From: an uncultured bacterium
Lineage (GTDB): Bacteria > Bacteroidota > Ignavibacteria > UBA10030 > BY39
Direction of reading: 5' to 3'
DNA length: 64,000 nt
Assembly: GCA_937967455.1 (NCBI GenBank)
Contig: CALCJK010000009.1
Coordinates: 62,001 to 126,000, forward strand
A model generated the notes under the pieces. That model searched no databases and was not told the origin of the DNA. It worked only from the letters and a program-made list of their open reading frames with translations. The translations under genes were made by a program, and so were the position numbers. Positions 53,858 through 62,753 of this stretch are shown here, piece after piece; positions within the stretch are counted from its first letter, which is position 1; each line of letters opens with the position of its first letter.

Positions 53858-54538
53858 ATGAAAAATTTAATATATAGAATCTTAATTTTGCTTTTTGTTT
53901 GTGTAAGTATTTCTGTCCCACAGAATTTTAAAACAGATTCGACAATTATATTTCAACCCACAAAACCATTGTTAACTGAGCACCAATTAGAGATACTTAG
54001 AAACACTTCTGGTTTTGATTTAATCATTTCAACAAATGGATTTGGATTAGGTTTCTTTTATGGTTATAATTTTTCTGAAAAAATAACAGGTAAAGTTAAT
54101 CTTTCAATATCTGAATCAAAGGATGAAAAAGAGGTTGAGGTATATAATCCATGGACAGGTGAAATTATAGTACCGTTTAAAGTAAACAGGTTTTTGGTTT
54201 TTCCATTGTTTTTCGCTCTTGAGTATAGGCTTTTTAAAGATGAAATTATGGATAATTTCAAACCTTACATTTCAATAGCGGCAGGTCCATCATTGATATA
54301 TTCAACACCATACAATATAGAATTTTTCAGTTCTTTGAAACACGGCAAAGCTTATTATACAGCTGGTGGTTATATTGGTATGGGAGCTTACTTTGGTTCA
54401 GAAACAAAAAGTATTCTTGGGGTTAATGTACGTTATTATATTATTCCATATAATAAGGGAATAGAGAGTTTGCTATTTGTAAAGAAAAAAGAGTTTGGAG
54501 GGTTTAGTATATCTTTGAGTTTTGGTACAGCTTGGTAA
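53858..54538 (+). CDS. outer-membrane beta-barrel-like exported protein
   Basis: A 226-residue protein with a signal peptide (about 1-19) and alternating beta strands rich in glycine and aromatics (NGFGLGFFYGYNFSEKITGK, SFGTAW at the end). The terminal aromatic fits an outer-membrane barrel. No family name recognised. I start at ATG 53858 (MKNLIYRILILLF); the frame is open further upstream but there it overlaps rlmI and has no signal sequence. Confidence 0.6.
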   Translation: MKNLIYRILILLFVCVSISVPQNFKTDSTIIFQPTKPLLTEHQLEILRNTSGFDLIISTNGFGLGFFYGYNFSEKITGKVNLSISESKDEKEVEVYNPWTGEIIVPFKVNRFLVFPLFFALEYRLFKDEIMDNFKPYISIAAGPSLIYSTPYNIEFFSSLKHGKAYYTAGGYIGMGAYFGSETKSILGVNVRYYIIPYNKGIESLLFVKKKEFGGFSISLSFGTAW

Positions 54539-54548
54539 TTTACGCAAT

Positions 54549-55316
54549 ATGGGAGAGTTACAAATATCATATCTTTTCGTTCCATTATTTTTTATTTTTG
54601 CATTTTTATTTGCAAGCGTAGGTCATGGTGGTGCATCAGGTTATCTAGCCCTCTTTGCATTTGCTGGTGTTGCTCGATTTGAAATTGCTCCTGTTGTTTT
54701 GATCTTAAATATTTTGGTTTCCACAAGTTCTTTTTTCAATTATTATAAAGCAAAATATTTTTCATTAAAACTTTTAATGCCATTTATTATTAGTTCAGTT
54801 CCAGGCGCATTTATTGGAGGATTTATTAAAGTCCCATCTAATGTTTTCTCTGCAATTCTCGGATTTGTGTTGTTATTAACAGCATTGCGATTATTGTTTT
54901 ATGAAGGGCAAGTAATATCACGCTGGGAAAATTTTTCTGGAAAACCTTTTTTATATGCAATACCAGTTGGATTTTTTATTGGTATTTTGTCAGGTATTAC
55001 AGGTATAGGTGGTGGCGTTTTTTTATCACCTTTCTTGCTTATGTCAAATTGGGCAGATGCTAAACAAACAGCTGCTGTATCCGCTGCTTTTATCGCTCTA
55101 AATTCAATTTCAGGACTCTTAGGAAAAGCATTACACTCACAAATTTATTGGGGTGTTGCTTTAGTTCTGGGTATCGTGGTATTGATTGGAGGTTATCTTG
55201 GCTCATATTATGGAGCAAATAAATTAAATCCAAGAATTTTGCAAAAATTTTTAGGCACTGTACTTGTAATAGCAAGCCTTAAACTTTTGAAAGATATAAT
55301 TTTTAACGGAGGTTAA
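54549..55316 (+). CDS. TSUP-family (TauE/SafE) sulfite/sulfur-compound permease
   Basis: A 255-residue membrane protein with about eight helices in two repeats, each opening with the TSUP glycine motif (FASVGHGGASGYLAL near 22 and LSGITGIGGGVFLSPFLL near 150). Members export sulfite or sulfoacetate or move other sulfur or carboxylate anions. I use ATG 54549, since an in-frame TTG at 54522 is inside the previous gene. The nitroreductase gene begins at the next base after the stop. Confidence 0.82.
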   Translation: MGELQISYLFVPLFFIFAFLFASVGHGGASGYLALFAFAGVARFEIAPVVLILNILVSTSSFFNYYKAKYFSLKLLMPFIISSVPGAFIGGFIKVPSNVFSAILGFVLLLTALRLLFYEGQVISRWENFSGKPFLYAIPVGFFIGILSGITGIGGGVFLSPFLLMSNWADAKQTAAVSAAFIALNSISGLLGKALHSQIYWGVALVLGIVVLIGGYLGSYYGANKLNPRILQKFLGTVLVIASLKLLKDIIFNGG

Positions 55317-55817
55317 ATGGATCCAATATTTAAACGCAGGAGCATTCGTCGTTATACTGATAAATATGTTGATGATGATCAGGTTCAAAAACTTTTAAGA
55401 GCAGCAATGTGTGCTCCAAGTGCCAGAGGTGCCAGACCTTGGCATTTTATTGTCGTAAGAGATAAAGAAAGTTTGAGTAAATTGTCATATGCTCATCAAT
55501 CCGCTTATATGATAAAAGATGCATCAGTTGCAATTGTGGTCTGTGGCGATTTACGTGAACAAAGTTATAGAGATTATTGGGTATTAGATTGCTCAGCTGC
55601 AACTGAAAATATTTTACTTGAAGCCGTTCAGCTCGGACTTGGTGCTGTTTGGGTTGCAGTTTATCCAAGAAATGAAAGAATTATCTACGTTAAAAATATT
55701 CTATCAATTCCAGACGAGATAGTACCTCTATGTGTAATACCAATTGGTTATCCTGCAGAAAGTCCAGAGCCTAAAAAAACATATGATGAATCTAAAATAC
55801 ATTACGAAAAATGGTAA
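55317..55817 (+). CDS. nitroreductase-family FMN oxidoreductase
   Basis: A 166-residue flavoprotein of the small nitroreductase type. The FMN phosphate site RRSIRRYTDKYV is at the start, followed by CAPSARGARPWHFIVV, and a second FMN loop appears in LGLGAVWVAVYP. The ATG directly follows the TSUP stop, with GGAGG at 55308-55312. Substrate is unknown; members reduce quinones, flavins or nitro compounds. Confidence 0.88.
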   Translation: MDPIFKRRSIRRYTDKYVDDDQVQKLLRAAMCAPSARGARPWHFIVVRDKESLSKLSYAHQSAYMIKDASVAIVVCGDLREQSYRDYWVLDCSAATENILLEAVQLGLGAVWVAVYPRNERIIYVKNILSIPDEIVPLCVIPIGYPAESPEPKKTYDESKIHYEKW

Positions 55818-55842
55818 TCAATAATTAAAGAAAGGAAAAATT

Positions 55843-56694
55843 ATGCAAAAATTGTTTTTTATTTTAATACTCTTGATGTTCATCAGTTTACAAATTTTCG
55901 CTCAATCTGATTCAACCCAAGCAAGTAGATGGTCCAAATCAGTTGTACTTGGTTTTAATATAAGTCAAATTGCTTTCCAAAATTGGACTCAAGGAGGAGA
56001 GAACTCTATCAGTTGGACAGGTATTAGCTTAATAGATTTAGTTTATAATGCTAATCCATGGATTCTGAAAAACAATCTTAAACTTGCTTATGGAAGAACA
56101 AAGTTAGGAGCTGCAAATTATAAAACAAATGATAATGAACTTTATTTCGAGACGGTATTATCTTATGATGTTGGTTGGCCATTAAATCCGTTTTTTAGCA
56201 ATACGGTTAGAACTGTGCTGGGTAACGGATATGATTATTCAAAAACACCTTTTGTACAAACTTCAAAATTTTTTGATCCCGGTTACATAACACAAAGTTT
56301 GGGATTTAAATATAGTAAGGAAAAAGTTTTCTCGAGCCGTTTAGGTATAGCAATCCAAGAAGCTTTTGCTGATCAGTTTGCAACATTGTATGTTGATGAT
56401 CCGAACACAATTTACAAAATTGAAAAATATAAAATTGATACTGGAATCGAATCTGTAACAGAAGGGGCATACGAATTTTTAGAAAACATGCTATTCACAA
56501 GCAAACTGCGTTTGTTCAGTCGCTTTAATAGCTTGGATGTATGGGATGTAAGATGGGATAATACAATCTCGGCGCAAATCAACAAATATTTTACTACAAA
56601 TTTAAATGTGCTTTTAATATATGAAAAACGGCAATCAATAAAGACACAAATAAAAGAAGCACTACAATTAGGAATTACTTATAGAATTATGTAA
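55843..56694 (+). CDS. exported DUF3078 protein
   Basis: A 283-residue protein with a signal peptide (about 1-20, ending FA-Q) and the DUF3078 pattern (NISQIAFQNWTQGGENSISW, then LKLAYGRTKLG). The remainder is beta-rich with a basic/aromatic pattern suited to the outer membrane. The family is common in Bacteroidota and has no proven function. It lies 25 bases after the nitroreductase gene with an AAAGGAAA ribosome binding site. Confidence 0.75.
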   Translation: MQKLFFILILLMFISLQIFAQSDSTQASRWSKSVVLGFNISQIAFQNWTQGGENSISWTGISLIDLVYNANPWILKNNLKLAYGRTKLGAANYKTNDNELYFETVLSYDVGWPLNPFFSNTVRTVLGNGYDYSKTPFVQTSKFFDPGYITQSLGFKYSKEKVFSSRLGIAIQEAFADQFATLYVDDPNTIYKIEKYKIDTGIESVTEGAYEFLENMLFTSKLRLFSRFNSLDVWDVRWDNTISAQINKYFTTNLNVLLIYEKRQSIKTQIKEALQLGITYRIM

Positions 56695-56728
56695 TAGGTT
56701 AAGTACCTAATTCATTAAATGATTTAAT

Positions 56729-56757
56729 TTGGAAAGTTTATATAAAAGTTTTATATT
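56729..56757 (+). promoter_or_regulatory. promoter of the riboswitch-btuB transcript
   Basis: TTGGAA (56729-56734), 17 bp, TATATT (56752-56757). Transcription would begin near 56764, about 20 bases before the aptamer. Confidence 0.55.
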
Positions 56758-56784
56758 TTTATAGTTAAATTTAGTTCTTTAAAA

Positions 56785-56940
56785 AATGGATTTTGATTAA
56801 GGGAATTCCGTAAAGAATCGGAAGCTGCCCCGCAACTGTAAATAGTCGATCACCGAACTAACCACTGTCCATTAGAGATGGGAAGGTTAGTTTAGTTCAG
56901 CTTAAACGACTATGAGCCAGGAGACCTGTCAAAATTCATT
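56785..56940 (+). promoter_or_regulatory. cobalamin (B12) riboswitch aptamer
   Basis: The B12-box GCTGCCCCGCAACTGTAA is at 56824-56841, followed by the 3' core GAGCCAGGAGACCTG (56914-56928). The closing P1 helix pairs 56785-56796 with 56929-56940 over 12 positions, one of them G-U. It binds adenosyl- or other cobalamin and controls the downstream receptor gene through the terminator at 56985-57026. Confidence 0.95.
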
Positions 56941-56946
56941 GTAATA

Positions 56947-57026
56947 CCAACCTTCGAGGGAAAGGTGTGGTTAAAGAGTTTTCTAACCCCAGCTTTTGTT
57001 TTTGAAGGTTGGGGTTTTTTATTTTT
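56947..57026 (+). terminator. expression platform of the B12 riboswitch (antiterminator and intrinsic terminator)
   Basis: The terminator stem starts with AACCCCA (56985-56991) and ends with TGGGGTT (57010-57016), extends inward through G-U pairs to about 13 bp, and is followed by TTTTTTATTTTT (to 57026). CCAACCTTC (56947-56955) is complementary to GAAGGTTGG (57004-57012), which would break that stem. The same ACCTT (56950-56954) can instead pair locally with AAGGT (56962-56966). Ligand binding probably favours the local hairpin and so termination. Confidence 0.8.
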
Positions 57027-57053
57027 AAAATATTTTACAAAAAGGAGTTTAAT

Positions 57054-58976
57054 ATGAAAAAAATTGCATATTTCCTGATCTATTTATTGTTTGTTTCATT
57101 TAGCATTTTATCAGCCAATGAATCACAGGACAGTACGAAGGTTTATTATTTTAAACCCGTTATCGTTACAGCAACGCGTACAAAAATATTACTGGAAAAA
57201 AGCCCAGTTTACTCACATATTATAACTAGAGAAGCTATATTTAATTCTAATTTTAAAACAATTGCTGATGTTTTATCATTTTCAGGAGGCATATTTATTA
57301 AGGATTACGGTCCGGCAAGTGGATTGAAAACAATTTCAATTAGAGGTACATCAGCGGAAAATAATTTAATCTTGATTAACGGTATAAGAGTTAATAATTT
57401 TCAAAATGGACTTGTAGATTTATCACTTTTAAATCCAGATATAATTGATAAAATTGAAATAGTTCATGGCGGAAACACTGCACTTTATGGAACTGATGCT
57501 GTTGGTAGCGTTATTAACATCCTAACACTTAATCCAGAAGAAAAAATGAAAGCAGGACTTGTAATAACTAAAAGTTCTTTTGATTATAATAAGTTGGCAC
57601 TTTCGTTGTCGAATAAATTTAAGAATTTAGGTACTCGTTTTTCGTTCATTAGAGAATATGGAAAGGACAACTATAAATATAGACTGCCAAATAGTAACAA
57701 AATAGAACAAAGAAAGAATACAGATTTCAGTAGAAATAATTTTTATTTATCGAATTATATGGAAATAGATAAATTGGCAATCAAAACTTATGCAACATAT
57801 ACTCATTTTGATAGAAATCTTCCGGGTAATTTGAGTTTTCCATCTACTACTTCGTCTCAACTGGATCGTAATATTTATCTTCAGCTTTTAGCCAGATATC
57901 AGTATTTAGATAATTTGTATTTTGAATTAAATAATGGGTGGAATTTTTCCTTTCAGAAGTACAATGAGCCACTTTACGATATATCCTCATTTTCTAAGAA
58001 CAATCAATTTTTAATTAATCCACAAACGATATATAAAATAAATGATAAAAACTCTCTGATTATGGGTATTGAGTATGTAAGTGGGATTTTAAAAGGAACT
58101 GATTATAAAACATCTATTGATCGTTTACAAAAAAGTGTGTATTTAACAGGTATTTTTATGTTTAATATTGATTATGGATATTTAAATACTTTATCAGTAT
58201 ATCCATCATTAAGATACGAAAAATTTAATAATATTGGTTCTGAATTCTCACCTAAGCTTGGCTTAAATTTAGGAATTGTAGATGGACTTAATTTCAAAAC
58301 AAGCTATGGTAAAAATTATCGTATTCCTACATTGAATGAACTATTTTATATTGATGAATGGGGAAGTAAAGGTAATCCGAATTTAAGACCTGAATATTCT
58401 AATTCGGTAGATCTAGGTTTAAGCTACTCATTTTATTTTCTAGGAAATGTTAATCTGGAATATTCATTATTTTATATTAACACGAAAGATAAAATTGTGT
58501 GGAAAGAGATTGAGCCATGGATTTATTCACCTCAGAATTTAGAAAAAGTATCATCAAAAGGATCATTGATTGATGTAAATTACCATATTGCGAATTATAA
58601 ATTTTCGATGAACTATACATACACGAATTCCAAAAAAGTAAGTAAATTAGATGATGCTGATTTAACATACAACAAGCAACTTATATATACACCTAGATAT
58701 ATGTGGAATCTTAATTTAAGCGCAAATTATGGATTTCTAACAGTGAGTTTAAACCATCTAATTGTTAGCAAGAGGTATATTGATGATCAAAATATTTATG
58801 CTTTACCAGAATATCAGTTGACAAATGCCAATATTGGTATTAGTTATAATTCTACTTATGGTAATTTATTTATAAAGTTTGGGGTTAATAATATTTTCAA
58901 TAAAAGTTTTCAGGTTATAAAAGATTATCCAATGCCATTAAGAAATTATACATTAAGTATCGGTTTAGATTACTGA
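57054..58976 (+). CDS. btuB: TonB-dependent outer-membrane receptor, probable vitamin B12 transporter
   Basis: A 640-residue TonB-dependent receptor. It has a signal peptide (about 1-20), a TonB-box-like segment KPVIVTATRTK, a plug domain (about 40-150, SGLKTISIRGTSAENNLILI and LYGTDAVGSVINI) and a beta barrel ending in the C-terminal aromatic strand (LSIGLDY). The B12 riboswitch directly upstream gives the substrate. I start at ATG 57054, with AAGGAG upstream; an earlier frame start lies inside the riboswitch terminator. No BtuCDF or cobalamin synthesis genes are in the window. Confidence 0.92.
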   Translation: MKKIAYFLIYLLFVSFSILSANESQDSTKVYYFKPVIVTATRTKILLEKSPVYSHIITREAIFNSNFKTIADVLSFSGGIFIKDYGPASGLKTISIRGTSAENNLILINGIRVNNFQNGLVDLSLLNPDIIDKIEIVHGGNTALYGTDAVGSVINILTLNPEEKMKAGLVITKSSFDYNKLALSLSNKFKNLGTRFSFIREYGKDNYKYRLPNSNKIEQRKNTDFSRNNFYLSNYMEIDKLAIKTYATYTHFDRNLPGNLSFPSTTSSQLDRNIYLQLLARYQYLDNLYFELNNGWNFSFQKYNEPLYDISSFSKNNQFLINPQTIYKINDKNSLIMGIEYVSGILKGTDYKTSIDRLQKSVYLTGIFMFNIDYGYLNTLSVYPSLRYEKFNNIGSEFSPKLGLNLGIVDGLNFKTSYGKNYRIPTLNELFYIDEWGSKGNPNLRPEYSNSVDLGLSYSFYFLGNVNLEYSLFYINTKDKIVWKEIEPWIYSPQNLEKVSSKGSLIDVNYHIANYKFSMNYTYTNSKKVSKLDDADLTYNKQLIYTPRYMWNLNLSANYGFLTVSLNHLIVSKRYIDDQNIYALPEYQLTNANIGISYNSTYGNLFIKFGVNNIFNKSFQVIKDYPMPLRNYTLSIGLDY

Positions 58977-58979
58977 TAT

Positions 58980-60986
58980 TTACTGAGTGATTGAAACACT
59001 TCTAAACCTTTTGATTTTTCCCTCCAGCACAGAGAGCAACATATCCATATCAAGAGGTTTGGTTATATAATCATCTATACCTAATTGTTTACCTGAACGA
59101 ATTATGCCACCATCACCAAGTGCGCTCATTAGAACGAATGGAATTCGGTTCAGTACAGGATTTTTTTGAACAATTGAAAAGAAGCTAAAACCATCCATTT
59201 GATTATCAGGGAATTTTATATCTGATAAGATTAAATCGACAGAATTTTTTTGTAAAATGTTTATTGCATCCTGAACATTTAAAGCTGTCAATATTTTATA
59301 GTTATGCTGCCTTAGCTCGTTCGAAAGGATGTTTAGTAAAGCTTCATCGTCATCAACAATTAGGATAACTCCTTTTGTTGAATATTTCATAAATAGCGAT
59401 AAGATGTAAGATTCAAGTTTTGAAGCTTCTTCTGTAGTGATTTGGTATTTTGCTTTAAGGTTATCGAGATATTTTGTATCGCTGGGATCAATCAGATTTT
59501 TCTTAATGCCTTCTTCTATGGTCGATACATATAGTTCGTGCCTTACGTCAATTTCCAATTGTGCATGTTCGTCGAATGTTAATTCTAAGAGTTCCTTTAA
59601 TGCCATTAATTTTCTTGCTTGTTCTACACTTGGTTGTCCATTTTTCCAGAAATCCCTTAAGCGCCGCTTGTATAAATTATATTTTTCCTCAATATCTGTG
59701 GGAATTTCCACACCTAAAAGTTCCATTTTATAATCGTATGCTTTGGTGAATTGCTCCTGTAATTGTTCTAATTTCTGAACATACTTTTCTTCCATTTCCC
59801 GTCTTAAATCGGTTTTAATCTCTTCTATTCTTTTCTTTTCCATTAATAACAGCTTTTCTTCTTCGAGTTTACGCTCTGCCTCCTTCTCTTCGAGATATTT
59901 TCTAACCTTATCATTTAACCTTTTTTTCTCAAGTTCTATTTGTTCATTAAAGTGAATTGTGAGTTCGTTTCTGATTTTTTCCTCTAGTTCGAACTGTTTT
60001 TTTGCTAATTCACTTTTTTCTCTTTCTTTTAACCTCGCTATCTCTGTAGCAAGAATTTTTTGATTTTTTTCCTCGAGCTCTTTTTGCTTCTGTATGATTT
60101 GATTTTGTAAATTTACTTTTTCACTTTCATAGAATTGTTTGATTTTTTCCCTTTCTTCTTCAAGATGCTTCTTGTATTCATCGGCAAGAGTGTTTTTTAT
60201 TTTTTCTTTTTCCTCCTGTATATGTTCAAGGCTGTAAGTTTCTTGCTCTAACTTCAGTTTGTTAATTTCAGCTTGTAATTTATCTTCATAAAACTTTTTT
60301 AATTCTGATTCTTTGATTATATATGCCTGTTTTTCATTTTCAAGCAAAATATTTGTTTTGTGCTCGTGTTCGCGTTCGAGTTCTGCAAGTTTGTTGTTGA
60401 ATTCTTTCTCAAGGCGTGTCTTCATTTCCTTTTCTAAGAATTCCTGTTCCTTCAGGAATTGTTCTTTTAGTTGTTGTTCAACTGCCGAAAGCTCAATTTC
60501 AAGCCTCCTCTTATATTCTTCATCCAAGTTCGCTTTTAGGTTCTTAATCTGATCTTTGTATTGTTTTTCAAGTCTCTCTTTTTCTTCTTCAAGTTTTTTC
60601 TTTTCTTCTTCTAATTTTTTAGATATTTTACTTTCGATCTTTATTAATTCTTCTTTAAATTTTATTTGGTATTCGTTTTCTATTTGTTTTCTAAGGTTTT
60701 CTTCTGCAAAAGTTTGTGCCTCCTCCTTCTTTTCAGGCATTATGACTTCTATATTCTGGACTTTAGTTTGTGGTTTAGTGCTTACTTCTTGAGTACTCAA
60801 ATTTTTAAAATATTCTATTCTATCTATAAATGCTAAAACATAAGGATTGTTAGGTTGTAAAGCTTTAGCTTTATGAACTAGTTGTGTTGCTGCAGCAAAA
60901 TCTTTATTTTTAATCAATATATCTGCTTCTTTTAAATATTTTGATACTAACTCTCTTTTATCTACTGGATCGTTTTCTAATGGCAT
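58980..60986 (-). CDS. long coiled-coil protein with a C-terminal receiver domain
   Basis: A 668-residue protein with an unusual plan. Residues about 13-62 are a TPR-like helical pair (VSKYLKEADILIKNKDFAAA). Residues about 80-410 are a continuous Glu/Lys-rich coiled coil, and about 415-530 a helical domain. Residues about 539-660 are a CheY-type receiver domain with acidic pocket D545/D546, phospho-acceptor D589 (LILSDIKFP), S621 (MSA) and K643 (TKP), all intact. No DNA-binding or enzymatic output and no kinase gene is adjacent. It may be a phosphorylation-controlled scaffold or filament; this is inference. It is convergent with btuB, 3 bases apart. Confidence 0.8.
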   Translation of the reverse strand: MPLENDPVDKRELVSKYLKEADILIKNKDFAAATQLVHKAKALQPNNPYVLAFIDRIEYFKNLSTQEVSTKPQTKVQNIEVIMPEKKEEAQTFAEENLRKQIENEYQIKFKEELIKIESKISKKLEEEKKKLEEEKERLEKQYKDQIKNLKANLDEEYKRRLEIELSAVEQQLKEQFLKEQEFLEKEMKTRLEKEFNNKLAELEREHEHKTNILLENEKQAYIIKESELKKFYEDKLQAEINKLKLEQETYSLEHIQEEKEKIKNTLADEYKKHLEEEREKIKQFYESEKVNLQNQIIQKQKELEEKNQKILATEIARLKEREKSELAKKQFELEEKIRNELTIHFNEQIELEKKRLNDKVRKYLEEKEAERKLEEEKLLLMEKKRIEEIKTDLRREMEEKYVQKLEQLQEQFTKAYDYKMELLGVEIPTDIEEKYNLYKRRLRDFWKNGQPSVEQARKLMALKELLELTFDEHAQLEIDVRHELYVSTIEEGIKKNLIDPSDTKYLDNLKAKYQITTEEASKLESYILSLFMKYSTKGVILIVDDDEALLNILSNELRQHNYKILTALNVQDAINILQKNSVDLILSDIKFPDNQMDGFSFFSIVQKNPVLNRIPFVLMSALGDGGIIRSGKQLGIDDYITKPLDMDMLLSVLEGKIKRFRSVSITQ

Positions 60987-61027
60987 TTCATTTTCCCTTA
61001 TTTTATGAAATCATGCAATTTTTTACA

Positions 61028-61056
61028 AAGATATAAAGTTTTTTTTAAAAATTCAA
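61028..61056 (-). promoter_or_regulatory. sigma70-type promoter of the coiled-coil receiver gene
   Basis: On the minus strand TTGAAT (61051-61056), 17 bp, TATCTT (61028-61033), 42 bases before the start codon. It is back to back with the dut promoter. Confidence 0.5.
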
Positions 61057-61058
61057 AT

Positions 61059-61086
61059 TTGATTTATCATGAGAAAACATTATATT
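61059..61086 (+). promoter_or_regulatory. sigma70-type promoter of dut
   Basis: TTGATT (61059-61064), 16 bp, TATATT (61081-61086). It overlaps the longest possible dut frame, supporting the start at 61102. Confidence 0.45.
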
Positions 61087-61101
61087 TTTGAAAAAAATTC
61101 G

Positions 61102-61545
61102 ATGAAGATTAGAATTTCTTATGTAAATGAAAATAATAAGGTTATACCACCTCCTAGTTATGCAACTCCAGGTTCAGCTGGTCTTGACCTTTTTGCTGCA
61201 AATGAGGAAAATATTATTGTTAAACCAAATCAGACCTGTCTCGTACCAACTGGTATACGCATTGAATTGCCAGATGGATATGAAGCTCAGGTAAGGCCAA
61301 GAAGTGGACTTGCGATAAATTATGGCATTGGTATTCTCAATTCACCCGGTACAATCGATTCAGATTACAGAGGAGAAATTAAGGTAATATTGCATAACTT
61401 TGGGAATAAAGACTTTGAAATTAAAAGGGGAGATAGGATTGCACAAATGGTTATTTGTAAATATGAAAAAGTAGAGCTGGAAATAGTTGAAGATATTAAT
61501 GTAACTAATAGAGGTAGCGGCGGGTTTGGACATACTGGTAGATAA
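61102..61545 (+). CDS. dut: dUTP diphosphatase
   Basis: A 147-residue trimeric dUTPase that removes dUTP and supplies dUMP for thymidylate. Motif 1 is [11 protein letters not shown], motif 2 the PTGIRIELP region, motif 3 is [19 protein letters not shown] in part, motif 4 GDRIAQMV, and the flexible C-terminal motif 5 is [12 protein letters not shown] use ATG 61102 rather than an ATG 33 bases earlier, because the length then matches the family and the promoter falls upstream. Confidence 0.95.
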   Translation: MKIRISYVNENNKVIPPPSYATPGSAGLDLFAANEENIIVKPNQTCLVPTGIRIELPDGYEAQVRPRSGLAINYGIGILNSPGTIDSDYRGEIKVILHNFGNKDFEIKRGDRIAQMVICKYEKVELEIVEDINVTNRGSGGFGHTGR

Positions 61546-61559
61546 AAAAATCTAATGTT

Positions 61560-62747
61560 ATGCAAAATGAAAAAAATGAAATAATTATTTTAATAATTGG
61601 CTTAATTTTAATTGCTCTGTTATTATATACGGTTCAGAACATCGTCTCACCTTTTTTAATTCTTTTTATAACCCTATTTGTGCTCTATCATTACAGATAT
61701 TTAGATGTTGCCAGAAAACTGATTTGGTTGTCCATCCTCATATTTTTTATCTGGATCCTTTATGAATTGAGAAATATATTACTACCTTTCGTAATCTCAA
61801 TTCTACTGGCCTACTTATTCAATCCAGCGATATCATATTTCGAGAATAAAAATATTAAAAGGTGGCTTTCCTCTCTTTTGGTAATAATGACTTTAATAAT
61901 AATAATTGCAACATTAATTATTCTGGTCTTACCTCCTGCATTTAATCAATTTAATAATCTGATCTATGTAATAACAGATCTGACAAAGGAATTAGTAATT
62001 AAGATTAAGGATGGTTCTATTTTTATCTGGTTAGAGAAATATGGAGTTCCTACTAATTTATCCAGAGACGTAATAATGCAGCAATTAACACCGAAATTAG
62101 AATTGCTTATAAAAGATTTTCTAAATGCAATTCTGAATTTTATCAGTAGTGTTTCAGCTGTTATAACCCAGATAATCAATATTTTGATAGTGCCATTCCT
62201 GACTTTTTATTTATTAAAAGACTTTGTAAAGTTAAAAAATTTAGTTAAATCCTGGATTCCTGAGTTATATCGCAAGATTACAATAGATTACTACAAAGAA
62301 GTTGATGATTTAATTGGTCGATATTTAAGAGGAGCTATACTGGTGGCTTTTATACACGGCATTCTCGCCTCTGTGTTGTTGTGGATATTTGGAATAAAAT
62401 ATTCACTCGTTCTTGGTATGGTTGCAGGTTTATTGAGCCTTATCCCTTATATTGGCTTACTCATTAGTTTGTCACTTTCTCTTTTTATAGCATTATTTAG
62501 TGGTGATCCAGTATGGTTAAAAATTCTTTTTGTTTTAATAACTTATGGTGTTTTACAGATATTGGAGGCTTCGGTTATTTCACCTAATATTTTAGGCAAA
62601 CAGGTAGGTTTGCATCCGGTTTTGTTAATACTTTGTTTGTTGGTTTTCGGTTACTTTTTAGGATTTGTTGGTTTGTTGATCGCAGTTCCAACTACTGCAT
62701 TAATATTGATGAGTGTAAAATTTTATTTTCAACAAAAAAATACTTAA
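61560..62747 (+). CDS. AI-2E-family transporter (PerM/YdiK type)
   Basis: A 395-residue membrane protein with about eight helices of the AI-2E transporter family. Family landmarks are LLPFVISILLAYLFNPAISYFE (in part LAYLFNPAISYFE), VPFLTFYLLKDF and the late SPNILGKQVGLHPVLLIL. Members include sodium/proton antiporters and putative autoinducer exporters; the substrate is not evident. It lies 14 bases after dut and 6 before rsmI. Confidence 0.85.
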   Translation: MQNEKNEIIILIIGLILIALLLYTVQNIVSPFLILFITLFVLYHYRYLDVARKLIWLSILIFFIWILYELRNILLPFVISILLAYLFNPAISYFENKNIKRWLSSLLVIMTLIIIIATLIILVLPPAFNQFNNLIYVITDLTKELVIKIKDGSIFIWLEKYGVPTNLSRDVIMQQLTPKLELLIKDFLNAILNFISSVSAVITQIINILIVPFLTFYLLKDFVKLKNLVKSWIPELYRKITIDYYKEVDDLIGRYLRGAILVAFIHGILASVLLWIFGIKYSLVLGMVAGLLSLIPYIGLLISLSLSLFIALFSGDPVWLKILFVLITYGVLQILEASVISPNILGKQVGLHPVLLILCLLVFGYFLGFVGLLIAVPTTALILMSVKFYFQQKNT

Positions 62748-62753
62748 GTAATA

